Origin: Euborellia annulipes
Taxonomy: Eukaryota; Arthropoda; Insecta; Dermaptera; Anisolabididae
Length of the DNA: 64,000 nt
NCBI GenBank assembly: GCA_023213315.1
Contig: JAKCPI010031695.1
Location: 124,001-188,000, forward strand
Direction of reading: 5' to 3'
Shown piece by piece: positions 35,001 to 47,767 of the stretch; the first letter of the stretch is position 1; each line of letters opens with the position of its first letter. Made by a program: the position numbers and the translations under genes. Under the pieces are notes generated by a model. That model ran no database searches and was not told where the DNA came from. It worked only from the letters and a program-made list of their open reading frames with translations.

Positions 35001-38000
35001 TTTTGTTTTTAAGTGTGCAAATGAAATGCCCTTTATATTTAGGTTGATGGCGCTTTGTTCCTTCATGCATAACATCGTCCAATTGTAATAATTATAAACT
35101 TAAACAGGTCTATTCATTAAAATCAGACGTTAAAATTTAACATCATAAATTGGGTTGTTAAAAAGTAAAGTAATAACATCAGCGTTATAAAATGCTATTC
35201 TCTAAACTTCTTTAAAGAGCACATGTTGCTTTTATTTAAAAGCTGTCAAAAACATACTTTTTGACTAAAGACGCCATTTTGATGCGTTAAAATATTAAAG
35301 ACGCCCCCTGATATGACATTAATTTTTAACACTATTGACTAAATGTTGCCGCTTTGGCGTTAAAGTTTTTGCTTACAGAATAGCAACAACATACAGTCTT
35401 TGAGCGTTGTTTGAAAAATTCCATCTTTTTCATATAAAGCTCTACCTAGTTAATAATTAATACTGTATATATCACTTACAAGAAGATCTTGAAGAACTCC
35501 TTTGACTTTTTCTGATGTCGTGAGGACAAGAGAGTTTAATAATTCAGTCAAATTAGCATTTGATTCGTTATCATTGGGATTGACCACTCGAGGAGTTGCT
35601 AATGATTGGCGAACACGAGTGAGTGATTCTGCAAAATGAGCTTTTAATGTTTGTAAGTGATAACGGCTTTGGCGACGCGCTGCAGAAATCACAATCTCAC
35701 TCCCACTTCTGAAATTCCAATTTCCAAAAAAATAAATAAAGTTTCAAATATTAAAATTGGATCATAAAAAGATTGAATTTATACTTTAAGAAATCGTTAT
35801 CAGGAAAGAGAGTTGAGCTCGCTTGAAGACGTCGATGGAATCTGTCCAAAGCTCTGACCAGCACAGCTGTGTCTCCTCCGTCTTGTTCACGTTCTACTCT
35901 AGCTTGCACAAGATTCAAATACCTTTCCATGTTGTTCCTAATAAATTTTATGAGAAGTGTATTTGCCATCTCGTCGAAATCTTCCAAATCACTAAAATTT
36001 GACATTAATCATATTTTATTTTGAAATAATAATGTTAGGGTGTTTAAATTTTTATACTTTTCACTCTATATAATCATTTATGCTTAGAGGGTCCATTTTA
36101 AAAGTAATGCGGATTTTCTTGGAAAAATAGATTTATTGAGCGGATGCTTCAAAATTCTCAAAATACTCTCCCCTGCATCAATACACTTGCGGAGACATGT
36201 GTGCCACGCCTCGAAGGCACCCTAAAAGTCCTCGATGGGAATGTTGTAACATGTTTGATGTTTTTCAGGGCTTTACTTTCAGCTCTCTCTTCAGTGGGGG
36301 AAACAAAAAAAGTTGCACGGAGCCAAGTCGGGACTCTAAGGGGGCTGGGGGACCAGAACGGGGTTCGTCGGCGAACTCCTCTCGGCCTTCTTAGAACGCC
36401 TTGTAATATATCCCGGACTGTGACCTTGAAATGCAGTCGCCTTGAAGGTCTCTTGAAGCATCCGAAATGTTTCCCTTGCATTCTTTCCAAGCTTCACGCA
36501 AAACTTGATATCGCTGTCCACAAAAATCACCATGTTACAAAGTCAAAAAAAACACTTCATGCGGAAGAACATCTTTCCGCTCACACTGCTTGGAACCGCG
36601 GCAACCGGCTTTGTTCGAAGGGCAGGCCCCCCACCACATTTCCCGACCGGTTTACAGTGCTGCAATGGATAGTCGAGTCACAATAAAATAATGCGCATTA
36701 CTTCCATAATGGACCCTGTATATATTCAATATATATTTTCTAAAATTAAAAATATCATTTGGATGGATTAATATAATTAAATAACTAACCTTTCCAAAGA
36801 ACGAGGACGATTAATAAACATATCTTTATATGAAGTTACTACAAGACAGAGATCGCTTAAAAATCCAGAATTGCCATGATCAACGAATTCAATAATATCC
36901 TTAAAATTAAAAAACAAATTAATAACAATATATCAATTTTTTTTTTTTTATTATTCAAAACTTACATGATCTTTTAAATCTTTTAAATGAATTAAATGTT
37001 CATCTAATCGAGTTTCAGCATGTGATAAAAAATCTGCACATAAAGAATCAGCTGGTTCATGTAATTGGAGTAAAAAGTCAATAGCTTCAGCTAATTCTTT
37101 AGCGCTTGACTCCTTGCTTCGAAATTGCTCTCTCAATAAGGTTTTGAGCTCATCAACAATTGCCTCACAATCAACATAAATCCCTTGAAAGGAAGGCATA
37201 TGTCCGTACTGTTCTAAAACTCGACGAGCTCTTATATAATCTTGAACCGCCTGAAAAGTCCAATGAATCCAATGAATTGATTTAAATAATTTAGATACCA
37301 AATGGTATAAATAAATATGCCTGGACCCTAATATATATCGTAATTAATATAAGTATCGTTTAATGTCTAATAATGCCTGTTTGCACCAACACATCTTAGA
37401 TCTTAAGCTCGTCTTAGATCTTGCAATTGAATTTGAAATCAGGAAATAGGGTCTTAAGATACTCTATTTGTGCCTCCATCGCATAAATAATAACAATATG
37501 ATATATTTATTTTAAAAAAATATATATATTCTATATATAAATAGTTGAATAGGTAAAATACCACATTTCACTTTTTAGGTTATGGAAGGCTTAAGGCGAG
37601 CTTAAGATCTAAGATGTTTTGGTGCAAATGGGCATAAAAGGTCTAAGATGCCGAAAAGTCAAAAAAATAGATTAGTTTTTCAAATTTTTATTAATATATA
37701 TATATGTATTCTTAAAGGTTTCCGCGACCGGGTGTATGCGAAGATAAGTTTTCTTGGGTTAAGTCGCGTTTGATGTTGAGATTTACTCGACGTTTCGGCT
37801 CTTTTGGAGCCATTCAAGAGAGAAAGGAGTTAGAAGGTAATGATGGAGGAGGGTTGTTTACGAGGACGCACTTTTGCTGGTTCCCAGGTCTGTTTAGTGG
37901 ATGCCTCAGAAGCTTGGATTTGTCTCTGTTACCTGGAGGACAAAAACCTAAAAGTCACTTTATTTAATTTAAATATAGGCAGTTTTTGTCTTGTTATGTT

Positions 38001-38197
38001 TGTTCTTTTTTTTGATCTCCGTGATAAATGAATCTAAAAAGCATATTAGTAATAGTTGGTTGTGTATAATCGTGTTTGTGTTTGGTTTAGGTTGATTACG
38101 GTGCCTCAATCTGCCTACTCCCCCAAGTAGGAGTGTTTGTCTGGGTTCGCCAAAAAAAGAGCCGAAACGTCGAGTAAATCTCAACATCCAACGTGAT

Positions 38198-38235
<38 letters not shown>

Positions 38236-40362
38236 CTGAGAAAATTTATCTCACATACACCCAATTGTAGTAGCTTTCCACAACATATTTGTATTGCGAG
38301 TATCGAGGGGACCGTATCCTGTAGATATTCCCAAATCCGCCAACATATAATATACACCTTTCTCACAAATCTATTTAATACCTGTGCATAATGTCCATCT
38401 TGAATTTTAGATTTCAATTTATTTGGAAGTTTAAAAAGAAATTGCAATCGCTTTAGAAGAGAATGCACTCCAGACAATCTAGAAATTTGTTGCCGAGTAT
38501 CCTGAATAAATAAAAATAAATTAAGAATTATAAGATAACATTTTATATAACTATCATCATACTTATCATACTTACTTGTAATGTTCCAGAAATTTGTTCG
38601 GAAAATGAAGTAATAGAATCCATATTAGTTGCAAGCAGATCCATTTCATCTTCCATTTTTTTAAAGTCACTTTTCATCTAAAAAAATTTACTTATTTAAA
38701 AAGTTATTTTTTTTTTAGGCTAGTCGTCCACTGGAAGCGTAAACGCGAGCCGCTACAAGAGCGGCAATAAGTGACAAGGATCGTAAACTGCACGCGACTT
38801 CGCGCTTCATTTAATATAAAATATCTTATACATTTCTAAGTGAATTTAAAACAAATCCAAATGATTTTAATAAATAATTAAATTTAAATATAAAACCAGG
38901 ATAAAAATGTCGAAATTTATTTATTTTAGCTAAATTTTCAAAATATTCTTATTTTGTCTTTGTTTTATTTAATTGCATCAATTTTATTAAGAAGAAATAA
39001 AGTGTTTTTTTTTTTTTACGGGTGAGAGTAATTTAGATTGGAACAACACAGGGAGAGACGCGGCAACGCGCTACAGATCCCAAATAAATGGCATCGCGCT
39101 AAAGATCTGAAGAGCAATGTCTCTCGAAGCGAGTAGCACGCGCACGTATACGCTTATTGCCACTCTTGTACAGCAAGCACGTTGTCGCGCGATTACGCTT
39201 CCAGTGGACGACCAGCCTTAATTATATTTGATTATACTTTTTTTATAGTGTCAGTAGCTGATATAAATTTATTATAATTTTCATAGACAAGTGTTTGCAT
39301 ATCCGAATGTAGCAAATGAGTTTCTCTAACAATCTCAGCTTCCTTGTCCATTATTTGTTTCAGATTACATTCCTGAAAAAAATTAACGATGATATATATG
39401 TAACCACACTACATCTATACAGAACAGGGGCGTATTTATGGGGGGGGGGCCGAGGGGGCCCGGGCCCCCCCGAAATTTCCCAAACACATACATATATAGT
39501 GATATACAGACATCAGCGCAACAAATTTTTCCGCAGGATGGACAACTTTGGTTCCGCAATAGAAAAAATGGTCCGCAAAAAATTTCGTGTGAAAAAAATA
39601 TAGTTTCTTAAAAAAAAATTTTCCGCAAAAAAATTTTCGAGTTCGGGCCCCCCGAAAAAAATTTCTATATACGCTCCTGATACAGAATATAGATCTATAT
39701 ACTATTGCAATAACAAATAATTTATTTATAGGTGTGTAAATTATAGTGTGTGTATTTTGTTAAAGATTAATCTTTTCTTTCATTGCCTTGTGCGGGGTCG
39801 GCGGTTCATGGGTTTTTGCGAAAGGAATGGAATAGAACAGGCCGGCTAGTAGCACGGTCTGACGCCTGTTGAAAATATAGAAGGGAAGAGAGTGACATGC
39901 AAAGATCAAAAGTACTGCCAGTCCCAGCTAGGGCAGCTTCCACCCCACCCCCAAAATGTGGGCCCTGGAATTTTTGATAATAATACTTTTACAATTTTCT
40001 CTATAAAAAAAAAAAAATTTAAAAAAAAAACCCCCCCCCCCCCCCCCCTGAAAAACTGTAAATTCAATATTTTGAAACAAATTTGTGGTTCTTTTAGCAT
40101 TTAGACTAATACTCCGGTTGTCACACCATCTTTTTTTATTATTTCTTTCATTTTTTAAAAATATGTTTCTTAAAAAAAAATAAATAATAAGGAGGGAAAA
40201 AATTTCTGGGAGGCGTAGTAGCAAAAGGAAACCACTGGGCTACTATAGAAGTATGTACGAAATATCTAAATTTACCTTATAAAGTCTTTGCAAATAAAGA
40301 TCTGAATTAAAATGTGAGCCATTTATATCGTATGGATTTCCCGTTGGTGATGGTTCTGTCAT
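32008..40362 (-). CDS. VPS51: VPS51 (GARP/EARP complex subunit), 14 coding exons, complete
   Basis: Role (family knowledge): subunit of the GARP and EARP tethers, which capture endosome-derived vesicles at the trans-Golgi and recycling endosomes. Coding exons in transcript order: 40362-40276, 39372-39238, 38677-38576, 38501-38382, 37250-36966, 36899-36790, 35991-35785, 35708-35480, 34771-34550, 34476-34327, 33873-33695, 33268-33091, 32315-32203, 32116-32008. All junctions are GT-AG and keep one frame, giving 741 aa (human is about 780). Diagnostic segments: [10 protein letters not shown] at residues 9-18; [20 protein letters not shown] in exon 2, the hallmark N-terminal coiled-coil Vps51 region; [16 protein letters not shown] in exon 4; [10 protein letters not shown] in exon 13; the C-terminus is DIICERG. 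The start follows a splice acceptor seven bases upstream. Introns are short but carry a mariner relic, a Harbinger-like MITE, a hAT-like MITE and a fold-back. It is divergent from CHMP3. Exon edges are inferred, not transcript-supported. Confidence 0.93.
36087..36718 (-). mobile_element. Internally deleted mariner-family transposon in VPS51 intron 6
   Basis: 24-bp terminal inverted repeats (AGGGTCCATTTTAAAAGTAATG at the left, matching inverted sequence at the right) are flanked by TA duplications (36085-36086, 36719-36720). Read on the minus strand it holds the N-terminal helix-turn-helix of a mariner transposase (IKFCVKLGK...ETFRMLQ) joined directly to the C-terminal region (NPVLVPQPP onward), so the catalytic core is missing, and the remainder is frameshifted. 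It is non-autonomous. Long open frames on the plus strand here are shadows. Confidence 0.88.
37718..38268. repeat. Fold-back element in VPS51 intron 4
   Basis: Inner inverted pair GATTTACTCGACGTTTCGGC (37779 onward) and GCCGAAACGTCGAGTAAATC (to about 38182); outer pair CCGGGTGTATGCGAAGATAA / TTTATCTCACATACACCC. A (TA)n run at about 38199-38232 interrupts the right arm. Several open frames here are artefacts. Confidence 0.72.
38718..39217. mobile_element. Harbinger-type MITE in VPS51 intron 2
   Basis: 500 bp with about 25-bp inverted ends (GGCTAGTCGTCCACTGGAAG / inverted at 39193-39217) and a perfect TTA duplication on both sides, typical of PIF/Harbinger insertion. The subterminal parts also contain inverted GC-rich pieces (GCGGCAATAAG, TATACGCTTATTGCC). 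No transposase is encoded. Confidence 0.82.
39425..39679. mobile_element. hAT-like MITE (CAGGGGCGTATTTA family) in VPS51 intron 1
   Basis: Ends are CAGGGGCGTATTTA and ATATACGCTCCTG, with a perfect 8-bp duplication ATACAGAA on both sides. The interior has poly-G/C tracts and a stretch (CAGCGCAACAAATTTTTCCG...) nearly identical to the copy at 14133-14397. The 8-bp duplication points to the hAT superfamily. Confidence 0.85.
39770..39965 (+). repeat. Interspersed repeat R1 in VPS51 intron 1
   Basis: GTGCGGGGTCGGCGG, ACAGGCCGGCTAGTAGCACG, GTACTGCCAGTCCCAGCTAG; the 3' end is diverged. A G/C homopolymer block follows at about 40031-40048. Confidence 0.65.
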
Positions 40363-40713
40363 TTTGTATCTAAAATAAAAGAATATTTAAATTAAGTAAA
40401 AAAATAGCTTTCTTTTTGATGTGAGACCTGACTTGGAATTTTGAAGGATTATATTAAATTTGACGTTAACACCGAATTTCTAATAATTGTCCGAACTTTG
40501 AAATTATTCATATATTATTATTATCAAATAAGAATTAAATAAATATGCCTGTATTGTACCGTAATATTATAAATATATACCTATCGTTTAAAAATCTATA
40601 CGGTCCAAGATACCGAAAGACTAAAAAAATAAAATAAATAAAGACTAAAAAGATTACTAATTGATTTTTACATATAATTGAAAAAATAATATTTAATTTC
40701 AAAAGTAATTACC
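40363..40713 (-). other. VPS51: VPS51 5' UTR with probable intron
   Basis: On the minus strand a donor (AATAAG|GTAATTA, exon ending at 40713) and an acceptor (TTTTATTTTAG, next exon starting at 40369) flank about 340 bp just upstream of the VPS51 start codon. The intron would hold SINE-tail sequence (about 40535-40625, GCCTG...CCGAAAGACT). This places transcription initiation to the right of 40713. Inferred from splice signals only. Confidence 0.5.
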
Positions 40714-40982
40714 TTATTCACAAAAGTATAATTAAATTTATTAATCCTTTGAATAATTATATTTTCTTGACAGCTGCTTGACAGAACAATTTGGCATCTG
40801 AAGGGTTCCTGATTAGTTCATGAACGTTTTGCTATTGATTGTGAAGTTATCTTTTATAGGTGTCTTCAGATTGTCAAGAGCATTTCTGTTGCTAATTTAA
40901 GATTCATGAATGACATTTTATACTAATTTGTCATTTTTTTTATTTTTATCTTTCATGCAATTTACTTAAATTTCGATAGAAA
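40714..40982. promoter_or_regulatory. Divergent promoter region between VPS51 and CHMP3
   Basis: Only about 270 bp separate the inferred VPS51 5'-UTR exon from the CHMP3 start codon, and the genes point away from each other. The interval is free of recognisable repeats, unlike nearly all surrounding non-coding DNA, and carries a CAGCTG E-box near 40772. A shared bidirectional promoter for two endomembrane-traffic genes is the simplest reading. No TATA box or initiator could be fixed. Confidence 0.55.
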
Positions 40983-42497
40983 ATGGGGCTATTTGGTAAA
41001 ACTCCAGAAAAAAATCCTAAAGAATTGGTAAGAGTTATTAATTTATATATATATATATATATTTCTCAAACTTCTATTAATTAATTTCATACACCTAGGT
41101 AAATGAGTGGACACATAAAATAAGGAAGGAAGGATTTCAATTAGATAGACAAATAAGAGGTAATTAATTGATTAATTTAAATAATTATATATTGAATTTC
41201 AAATAATTATAGCTATTCAGAGAGAAGAGGAAAAAGTTAAAAGGTCTCTTAAAGAAGCAGCAAAAAAAGGAGATAAGGATATATGTATTATATTAGCAAA
41301 AGAAGTACTTAGAGCAAGAAAAGCAATAACAAAAATACATACATCAAAAGCACATCTTAATTCAATACAACTACAAATGAAGAATCAATTAGGTAATATC
41401 TTAATATTTTACTCACTGATTTTTGTATGATAAAAATGATTGTTGCTTTATATTTTATGGTTCGAATTTTTCAAAATGAATCCAATTTTAAAATGATTTC
41501 TAAAGTTTTTTTTTCCGCATCTCTTAATACAAAATATTAATTAGATCAAGTTCAAGGTCAATCAATAGCAAAGTAATAAGAGGCAAAATTTTTAACATGG
41601 ACATTTTTACGATTACGAAACGCATCATTCCTTATAAGTGGAAGAATTCTTGGTTGTAATAAATATTAAAACTCCCATAATAATTGTATATTTAATATAT
41701 TTGACCCGAAACGTCTCGGTATTCCAGAGGCTTTTTATTTTTTGGCTGAACCTGCCTTCCAATACATATCTACAGCCACTTTTTCAAATACTCTAAGGAA
41801 TATGGGCGTAACTAGGAAATTTGGCTGGGGAAGGGCATGAGACCAGCCATCCTCCGGGGGACCTAGAAGGCCCCATATTGACTCAATTTTTCTTGGGTCG
41901 GGGGCACGAGCCTTCTGCCCCCCCCCCCCCAACCCTCATAGTTAAGGCCCATGATAAGGAATTAAATTAATTTAATGTTTTTTTGTAGCCACGTTACGAG
42001 TTGCTGGTTCACTTGCAAAATCAACTGAAGTAATGCAAGCTATGCAAAATTTGGTAAATATTCCTGAAGTAGGAGCAACAATGAGGGACTTATCACGAGA
42101 AATGATGAAGGTATTTTTTATTCTTATTCTTTATTCTTCTTTTATTAAAGTAAATTCCATGGTAGGGTTTCCAATTTTAGTATTTTTCAAAATAAAACAA
42201 ATGATACAATCAGATTCGTATTTTTTCCAGGCCGGTATAATTGAAGAAATGCTCGAAGAGACTTTTGAATCACTAGATCCAGATTCAGAAGAATTAGAAG
42301 AGGAAGCCCAAGAAGAAGTAGACAAAGTATTATGGGAATTAACCGAAGGAAAATTAGGCGAGGCGCCAACTGCTTTAACAGACACTCTTCCTGTAGAACC
42401 TGGACCTTCCAGAGTAGCTGCTGAGGCTGAGGATGAGGATGAGGATAAAGACGAACTTGAAGAGATGAAAAATCGTTTAGAAGCCTTGCGAAGCTAA
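40983..42497 (+). CDS. CHMP3: CHMP3 / VPS24, ESCRT-III subunit, 5 exons, complete
   Basis: Role (family knowledge): ESCRT-III filament subunit acting with CHMP2 and SNF7/CHMP4 in multivesicular-body formation, cytokinetic abscission and membrane repair. Exons: 40983-41027, 41099-41159, 41213-41392, 41989-42110, 42231-42497; all introns are GT-AG and the frame is continuous, giving 224 aa (human 222). Hallmarks: the N-terminus MGLFGKTPEKNPKELVNEW, nearly identical to the family; basic helices 1-2 (REEEKVKRSLKEAAKKGDKD, then LAKEVLRARKA); RVAGSLAKSTEVMQAMQ and REMMKAGIIEEMLEETFE around the exon 4/5 junction; an acidic linker; and a C-terminal MIM1-type motif EEMKNRLEALRS that would bind the Vps4 MIT domain. 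Intron 3 holds a GGCGTAACTAGG-type G-rich MITE. The start is the first ATG and matches the family N-terminus exactly. Confidence 0.96.
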
Positions 42498-43365
42498 CTA
42501 TATTATTAACACTGTTACTTAAAATGGCAAATTTTACTAATAACGAGGCTTCTTCATTGTAAATATTCACTTGTTTATACATAAATATATATTAACAGAC
42601 TCAAAATTAACTGCTGCAACTATTCTTGGTGCTTTATGAGGCTAACTCACTTAATTAGATTCGCTGTCCCAGTTAATTTTGCGATATTTATATATACATA
42701 TGTACTTTTAGTATTCTACAATTAATTACCAAAAATTAGATTAATAATATCTACATTCCTAAATTATTGTTGCCCTTGCTTTCAAAAATTACCTATATTC
42801 CATGTATTACATTTATTTTTTTGAAATAAATTTAATATTAATATGTTCAAATAATATTTTATTAATCACACTAGTTTATTAATTTATCACCACCTTCCGG
42901 AGATGATATATATTATATATAAATTGGAAAATAACTTAAGGATTTGAGAGAATCAAAGCGAATATGTTCTAAATGTATAAAAAATTTACGAGTAACAAAA
43001 ATTTTTTACTATAAAATAAAAATTCAAAGTTGTTATACACTGTAGATAAGATAAGATAGAATTCGTTGCTTTTTGGGTTGTGGCTGTGATGTGATTATAA
43101 TGGAGAATTGGAGATATCAGCCAAATTGGAGATTATCTCCAATTTTCCATTATAAAATAGGATTCAACAGGAAGTGAAGATGAAATTTTTTGCCAGCCTA
43201 GTATATTAATTCATTTATATGATTGAAAATAGGCCTAATTAAAGAAACTGTACTATGTAAATGTAATGATTTTGTTAGGTGACAATATAGGCCAACTTGA
43301 AGGTGTGGAATGAAAGTTTATACAAATAAAAGAAGTGTATATATATACTGGTATATATATATAAC

Positions 43366-43403
<38 letters not shown>

Positions 43404-44403
43404 GGGTATTCAAAGGAGCAGGGGCGCCGGAACGAATTTGAATCAGGGGGGGGGGGGGGGGCAAAAATTTTTTTTTTAGAAAATTAAAATTATTTAATAT
43501 GTTCAAATAGTATAAAACAAAAACAAATCTACTATAAAACTTTAAAAATTTTAAATAAAATCACAATTTTAATAAAATTAAAATTTTAAAAAATTTGCGA
43601 CTGATTTAATCAAAAATTTGGAAAAGAATGAATTTCTCACTCTTTTAATTTTTTTTAATTTAGAAGATTTTATTTTTCAAAAGTAAAAATATATCATTTT
43701 TAAAAATAAATGAAATAAAAGAAGAAATTTTGCCCCCCTCTGCCCCCCCCCTATAGGATACCAGGGGGGGCAATGTACCTCCCCCCAGTTCCGCGCCTAT
43801 GCAAAGGAGTAACTTGGAATGATAATTTTAAGAAAAAATATTTTTTCCGCTTTATTAAATAAACGAAATAAAAACTATTATAAAAACACACAACTCTATT
43901 TTCTTTAAAATAGAAATTTTTGTTTTCTCGAAATTTTAAGATCTTAAGCAATATCGCTTTGATCCACCCATTTTTTTTTTTAACTTGTTAATATTATATT
44001 TACAAATAATAAATTCTAAACATATAAGAACAAATATATTAAAATTAAATTTTTATATATATTTTTTTTTTGCACAAGCTACATCAAATTTCATTTTGGC
44101 CTTGATCCAAGACGCAAGAGGCTTAATTTATTACAAACTGTAATTTTTTAATTATAATTTCTTAATTCTTTTCAAATAAAATAAATCTAATTAATTTATA
44201 TATTTAATTTTTCTTTTACATGACTACAGCTATTTATTTAAATGCCAGCTAAAAGCACATTTAAAATAATTATAAAATATACATAGGAATTGTGATGTAC
44301 AATTGTTTTTTATTAAATAGAAAAGATAGGAAGATAAATAAGGTTTCTAATTAAAATATTTTTTAACTTCAAAGAAAAAAGTTATCGTCTCATATATAAA
44401 TAA

Positions 44404-44434
<31 letters not shown>

Positions 44435-46238
44435 TAAAAGCTGTTGCTCTATTCGGATTGACTTAAATTAGAAAATTTGCAAGCAGCGACTAGCACCAAA
44501 GCAACAAAGAAGAACTAAAATTGGAAATTAAAAATAATATTTATATAATATAATCTAATAAATAAATAGCCATATTGTGTTGAACAACAATTAAACATAG
44601 GAACAAATATTCTATTTTTTTTACTTCTTTTCAAATTTTAAAAATATTCGCACAATGTCGCGCTCAGTTCGAGGCCATTTAGCTGCATATTTGAATCACA
44701 TAAAAACTGCAAAAAAATGCTTATTTTTTTTTTTGTTTATTTTCTTTTTAAAACGGCTCAAGATCATCATTTTAGCCTTTTATTTTTTGAAATCTCTTTT
44801 AGATTTCACTTTTAGAGAGAGGTACCTCATGTGTTAATTATGTTTTTTTTAAAGAAGCTAAAATCGATCAATCGCTGAAAATACAAGGCAAAAAACTTTA
44901 TATCGCAATGGAAATTTTATTCCATAAACGATTCAAAATTTTTCAAAAGCTAGATATAATAATATATTAAAAAGATTTCTGTAGTTCTTTAGGTGGATCA
45001 ATTTTAAACGGACTTTCATTTAAAATTTTTGTTTTATTATTAGATTTATATATATATATACGATATATTGAGAGAGATTAATACACATATATTTTCCCAG
45101 ATACAGCTTTTTGATTTTTCAAATAAAATTTTTGCAGTGTCAGAATAAACAGAAGAATATCTAGTTCCCCAAAAATTTGTTCTAATTTATTCTAAAACAA
45201 TGCAAAAAAATAAAATTTCTAGCCTAAAATGAAATAGTAAAAGGGAGTATGATGTGTAAAATAATTTTTTAAAATAACTCTATAATAAAAAAAAAAAATT
45301 AAAATCATGTCTATTTAAATTTATCCACTTGATTGATGTATAAATTAAAAAAAAAAAAACATTCTTTTTTGTAGATGTTTCAGAAAGAAAACTCTTAAAA
45401 TATACACTCATTTATATATATATGTTTAAATATACACAATTTATTGTGTATAAAAATTTTAAAAATAGTAATATAATTAAATAGAAGTTTTTAGAGTTTG
45501 AAAATTTAAGGGAATTTGTTCAATTCATACTTATATATATATATTAATATATAGAATCTCAATTAAATCTTAAATACCTATTTTGGTAAGCTCTCTTTCT
45601 TTTTCAATCCAAAACTTTTTAAAGTTGGCTTTAATATATTATCACTTTACTTAGGATTAATTTTTTTTTTTTTTTTTTTTTTAAATTCCAAATTTCTTGG
45701 ATAAATCATGAATGCAAGCATCCTGGCAGCAATTATATTGTCAGCGACAAACTCAAGATCCGCATAATTTTTTTTTATACATTTTCCAGTTTATAATTTA
45801 CATATATGTTTTACTAGGGTTTTTTTTATATATACATAAATTTCAATATAAATTTATCTATATATAAATTAGCATCGAATAAAGCACTAATTACGATTGC
45901 CACTAGACCCTCTATCCTGTATCCATCTATTGGACTAAAATAATTTTTTTTAATCTCAGTTTATAGCTTAACTGAGGGATAATAATAATAATAATAATAA
46001 TAATAATATTATAAACGAGAATAAAAACAAAGTAAGATATTAAAAAAAAAAAAAGGGGAACGATGAGAGAGGTCCTCAAGTATAATAAACATCTAAGTAG
46101 AGAAGTTATTTTTTGATTAAATCTGAAGAGAAGAAATGCAAGAGTAAGTTTGTTATATATGAGAGGTTGTTTTGGTAACTGGGTCACTGGTGGTCGTTTC
46201 GCTACGCGGCAATTTCGCACAGCCACGCTAAAAAAAAA
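42498..46238. other. Tail-to-tail 3' flanks of CHMP3 and abLIM
   Basis: No coding sequence is supported here. 42498 to about 42850 is the likely CHMP3 3' UTR (AATAAA near 42822). 43419-43801 is a hAT-like MITE preceded by TA-rich microsatellite. About 43980-46238 is repeat-poor, very AT-rich sequence, and on the minus strand it would be the abLIM 3' UTR and its downstream flank; a microsatellite (ATA/ATT)n lies at about 45980-46010. Several TTTATT words (minus-strand AATAAA) occur, so the true poly(A) site cannot be chosen. Confidence 0.5.
43419..43801. mobile_element. hAT-like MITE (CAGGGGCGCCGGAAC family)
   Basis: Inverted ends CAGGGGCGCCGGAAC and GTTCCGCGCCTATG are bounded by a perfect 8-bp duplication CAAAGGAG (43411-43418, 43802-43809). 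The interior carries opposed poly-G and poly-C blocks. It lies in the CHMP3-abLIM intergenic interval. Confidence 0.82.
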
Positions 46239-47767
46239 TTAAAATAATTTTACGCGTCTTTTAAGATCGTTTCGTCGCCATTGAGGCATTCTGTAGAATT
46301 CCGCACGTCCACATTGAAAGATAGCTTCGAATTCAGTATCAGACAGGTGTCGCTGAAACAAAAGAATTTGAATCAATATCTCTTGTAAATTCCAACAATG
46401 TCGAGGAAGGCAGTAATATAGGGGTGACGTTTAATCCCTGAAACATCGACAAGAGAATATTACAATAATTCATCTTCTTGTAAATATCAGAGGTCCCCAA
46501 ACTTTTTTTATCTCGTTGCCATGTTTTTCGGTTTTGGGTAGACCCCCTGCTTAGCTAATATAACTTTTTTGAAAATTCATCAACTTCAAATGTGTTTTGA
46601 CTGTAGTGATTTGTTGAAGAAAAAAAAAACAATAAAAAACACATATTAATTTTATATAGACTATATGTAATAATGAAACCAAAATTTAGTTACCTCTTTT
46701 TAGTGGGAGGGATGAACCTGGTGCTTTGATAATAAATTTTCAATATTTGGTTTCAATTTAGTGAGGTTTAATCTTAAATCTCATCGGTTAATGATGTCTA
46801 GTTTGCTTCTTTTTTTAATTACAAGATTGGTAACCGCGCTGAAATCTTTTTCCACTAGATATGAAGATCTGTGTATCTGTAATAAGTCTGGACAGCCCTC
46901 AGTCTTGGTGTATTTGCTAGCGTGCTGGCCTTCTATACCAAGAGTCGCGGGTTCGGATCCCAGGTAGTCCGATTATTACATTAAAGCTATTTGGATATCA
47001 AACTAGAAATTTTACAATAATAATTTAAGAATCCACTTATAAATAAAATGCCTGTATTTTGTTAGAGCACAACAATCTTGTCTTATTATTGGATAAATAA
47101 AAAAGTCTATGGGGAAGAGGAAATCATTTGGAATCGAATCAAACATATTGCCAAAAAATAATCTTTTAATGGAAAAATATGAAATCGATTGAATTTAAAT
47201 TAAAAGAGACGTGTTTTGTAGACTCTAATTCTTTAAAATATCAGAAAAAATATAAAATATAGAGATTTATTTTTTAAAATGGAAGATTTATTGAAGCTTT
47301 CAATATCATAGTATTATAGGTCAGTTTGGAATAATAAAAAACAGTATTTTTATTATTTTTCGCTTTATTTTCAGACTGGCTACTCTGCTAGCAAGAAGTT
47401 TCGGTGAGAATAATAAAATAAATATTATAATAATAATAAAAATATTCCTTTTTATTATTACAAACTGACCTATAATACCTTAGTACTGAAAGTTTCAATA
47501 AATCTTCCATTTCAAGAAATTATCGTCAATAGCACCAATCCACTGAATATATAGAGATTTATTTACCTCAAGGTTGAGCCTGTCTACATCAGCGGGAAGT
47601 CGATAGTTAGTAATCTGCAACAGGTGATAAGGATAGACTTTGGCTGGCTCTGTGGACATAGGATGGCTCATGTTCGGCAATGAACGACGCAAATGAGGAC
47701 TGTGGCTGTAAGAAGCGGCGTAGCGAAGGCCTCCGGCAAAAGTCGTCGAAACTGGCAACTCAGATGT
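46239..47767 (-). CDS. abLIM villin headpiece exons
   Basis: Two exons, 47767-47567 (201 nt) and 46352-46239 (114 nt including the TAA stop), joined in phase 0. The headpiece runs from VYPYHLLQITNYRLPADVDR through LERHLSDTEFEAIF to the basic C-terminal KRRVKLF, matching the actin-binding headpiece of villin, dematin and abLIM. The intron between them holds an inverted-repeat element at about 47280-47512? no: that element lies just left of 47567, inside this intron. Confidence 0.92.

Noticed and set aside
36144..36686. 180-codon plus-strand open frame
   Set aside because: It is antisense to the deleted mariner transposase and lies wholly inside its inverted repeats.
42131..42582. Minus-strand open frames of 84 and 131 codons
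   Set aside because: Antisense shadows of CHMP3 exon 5, whose GA-rich acidic codons leave the opposite strand open.
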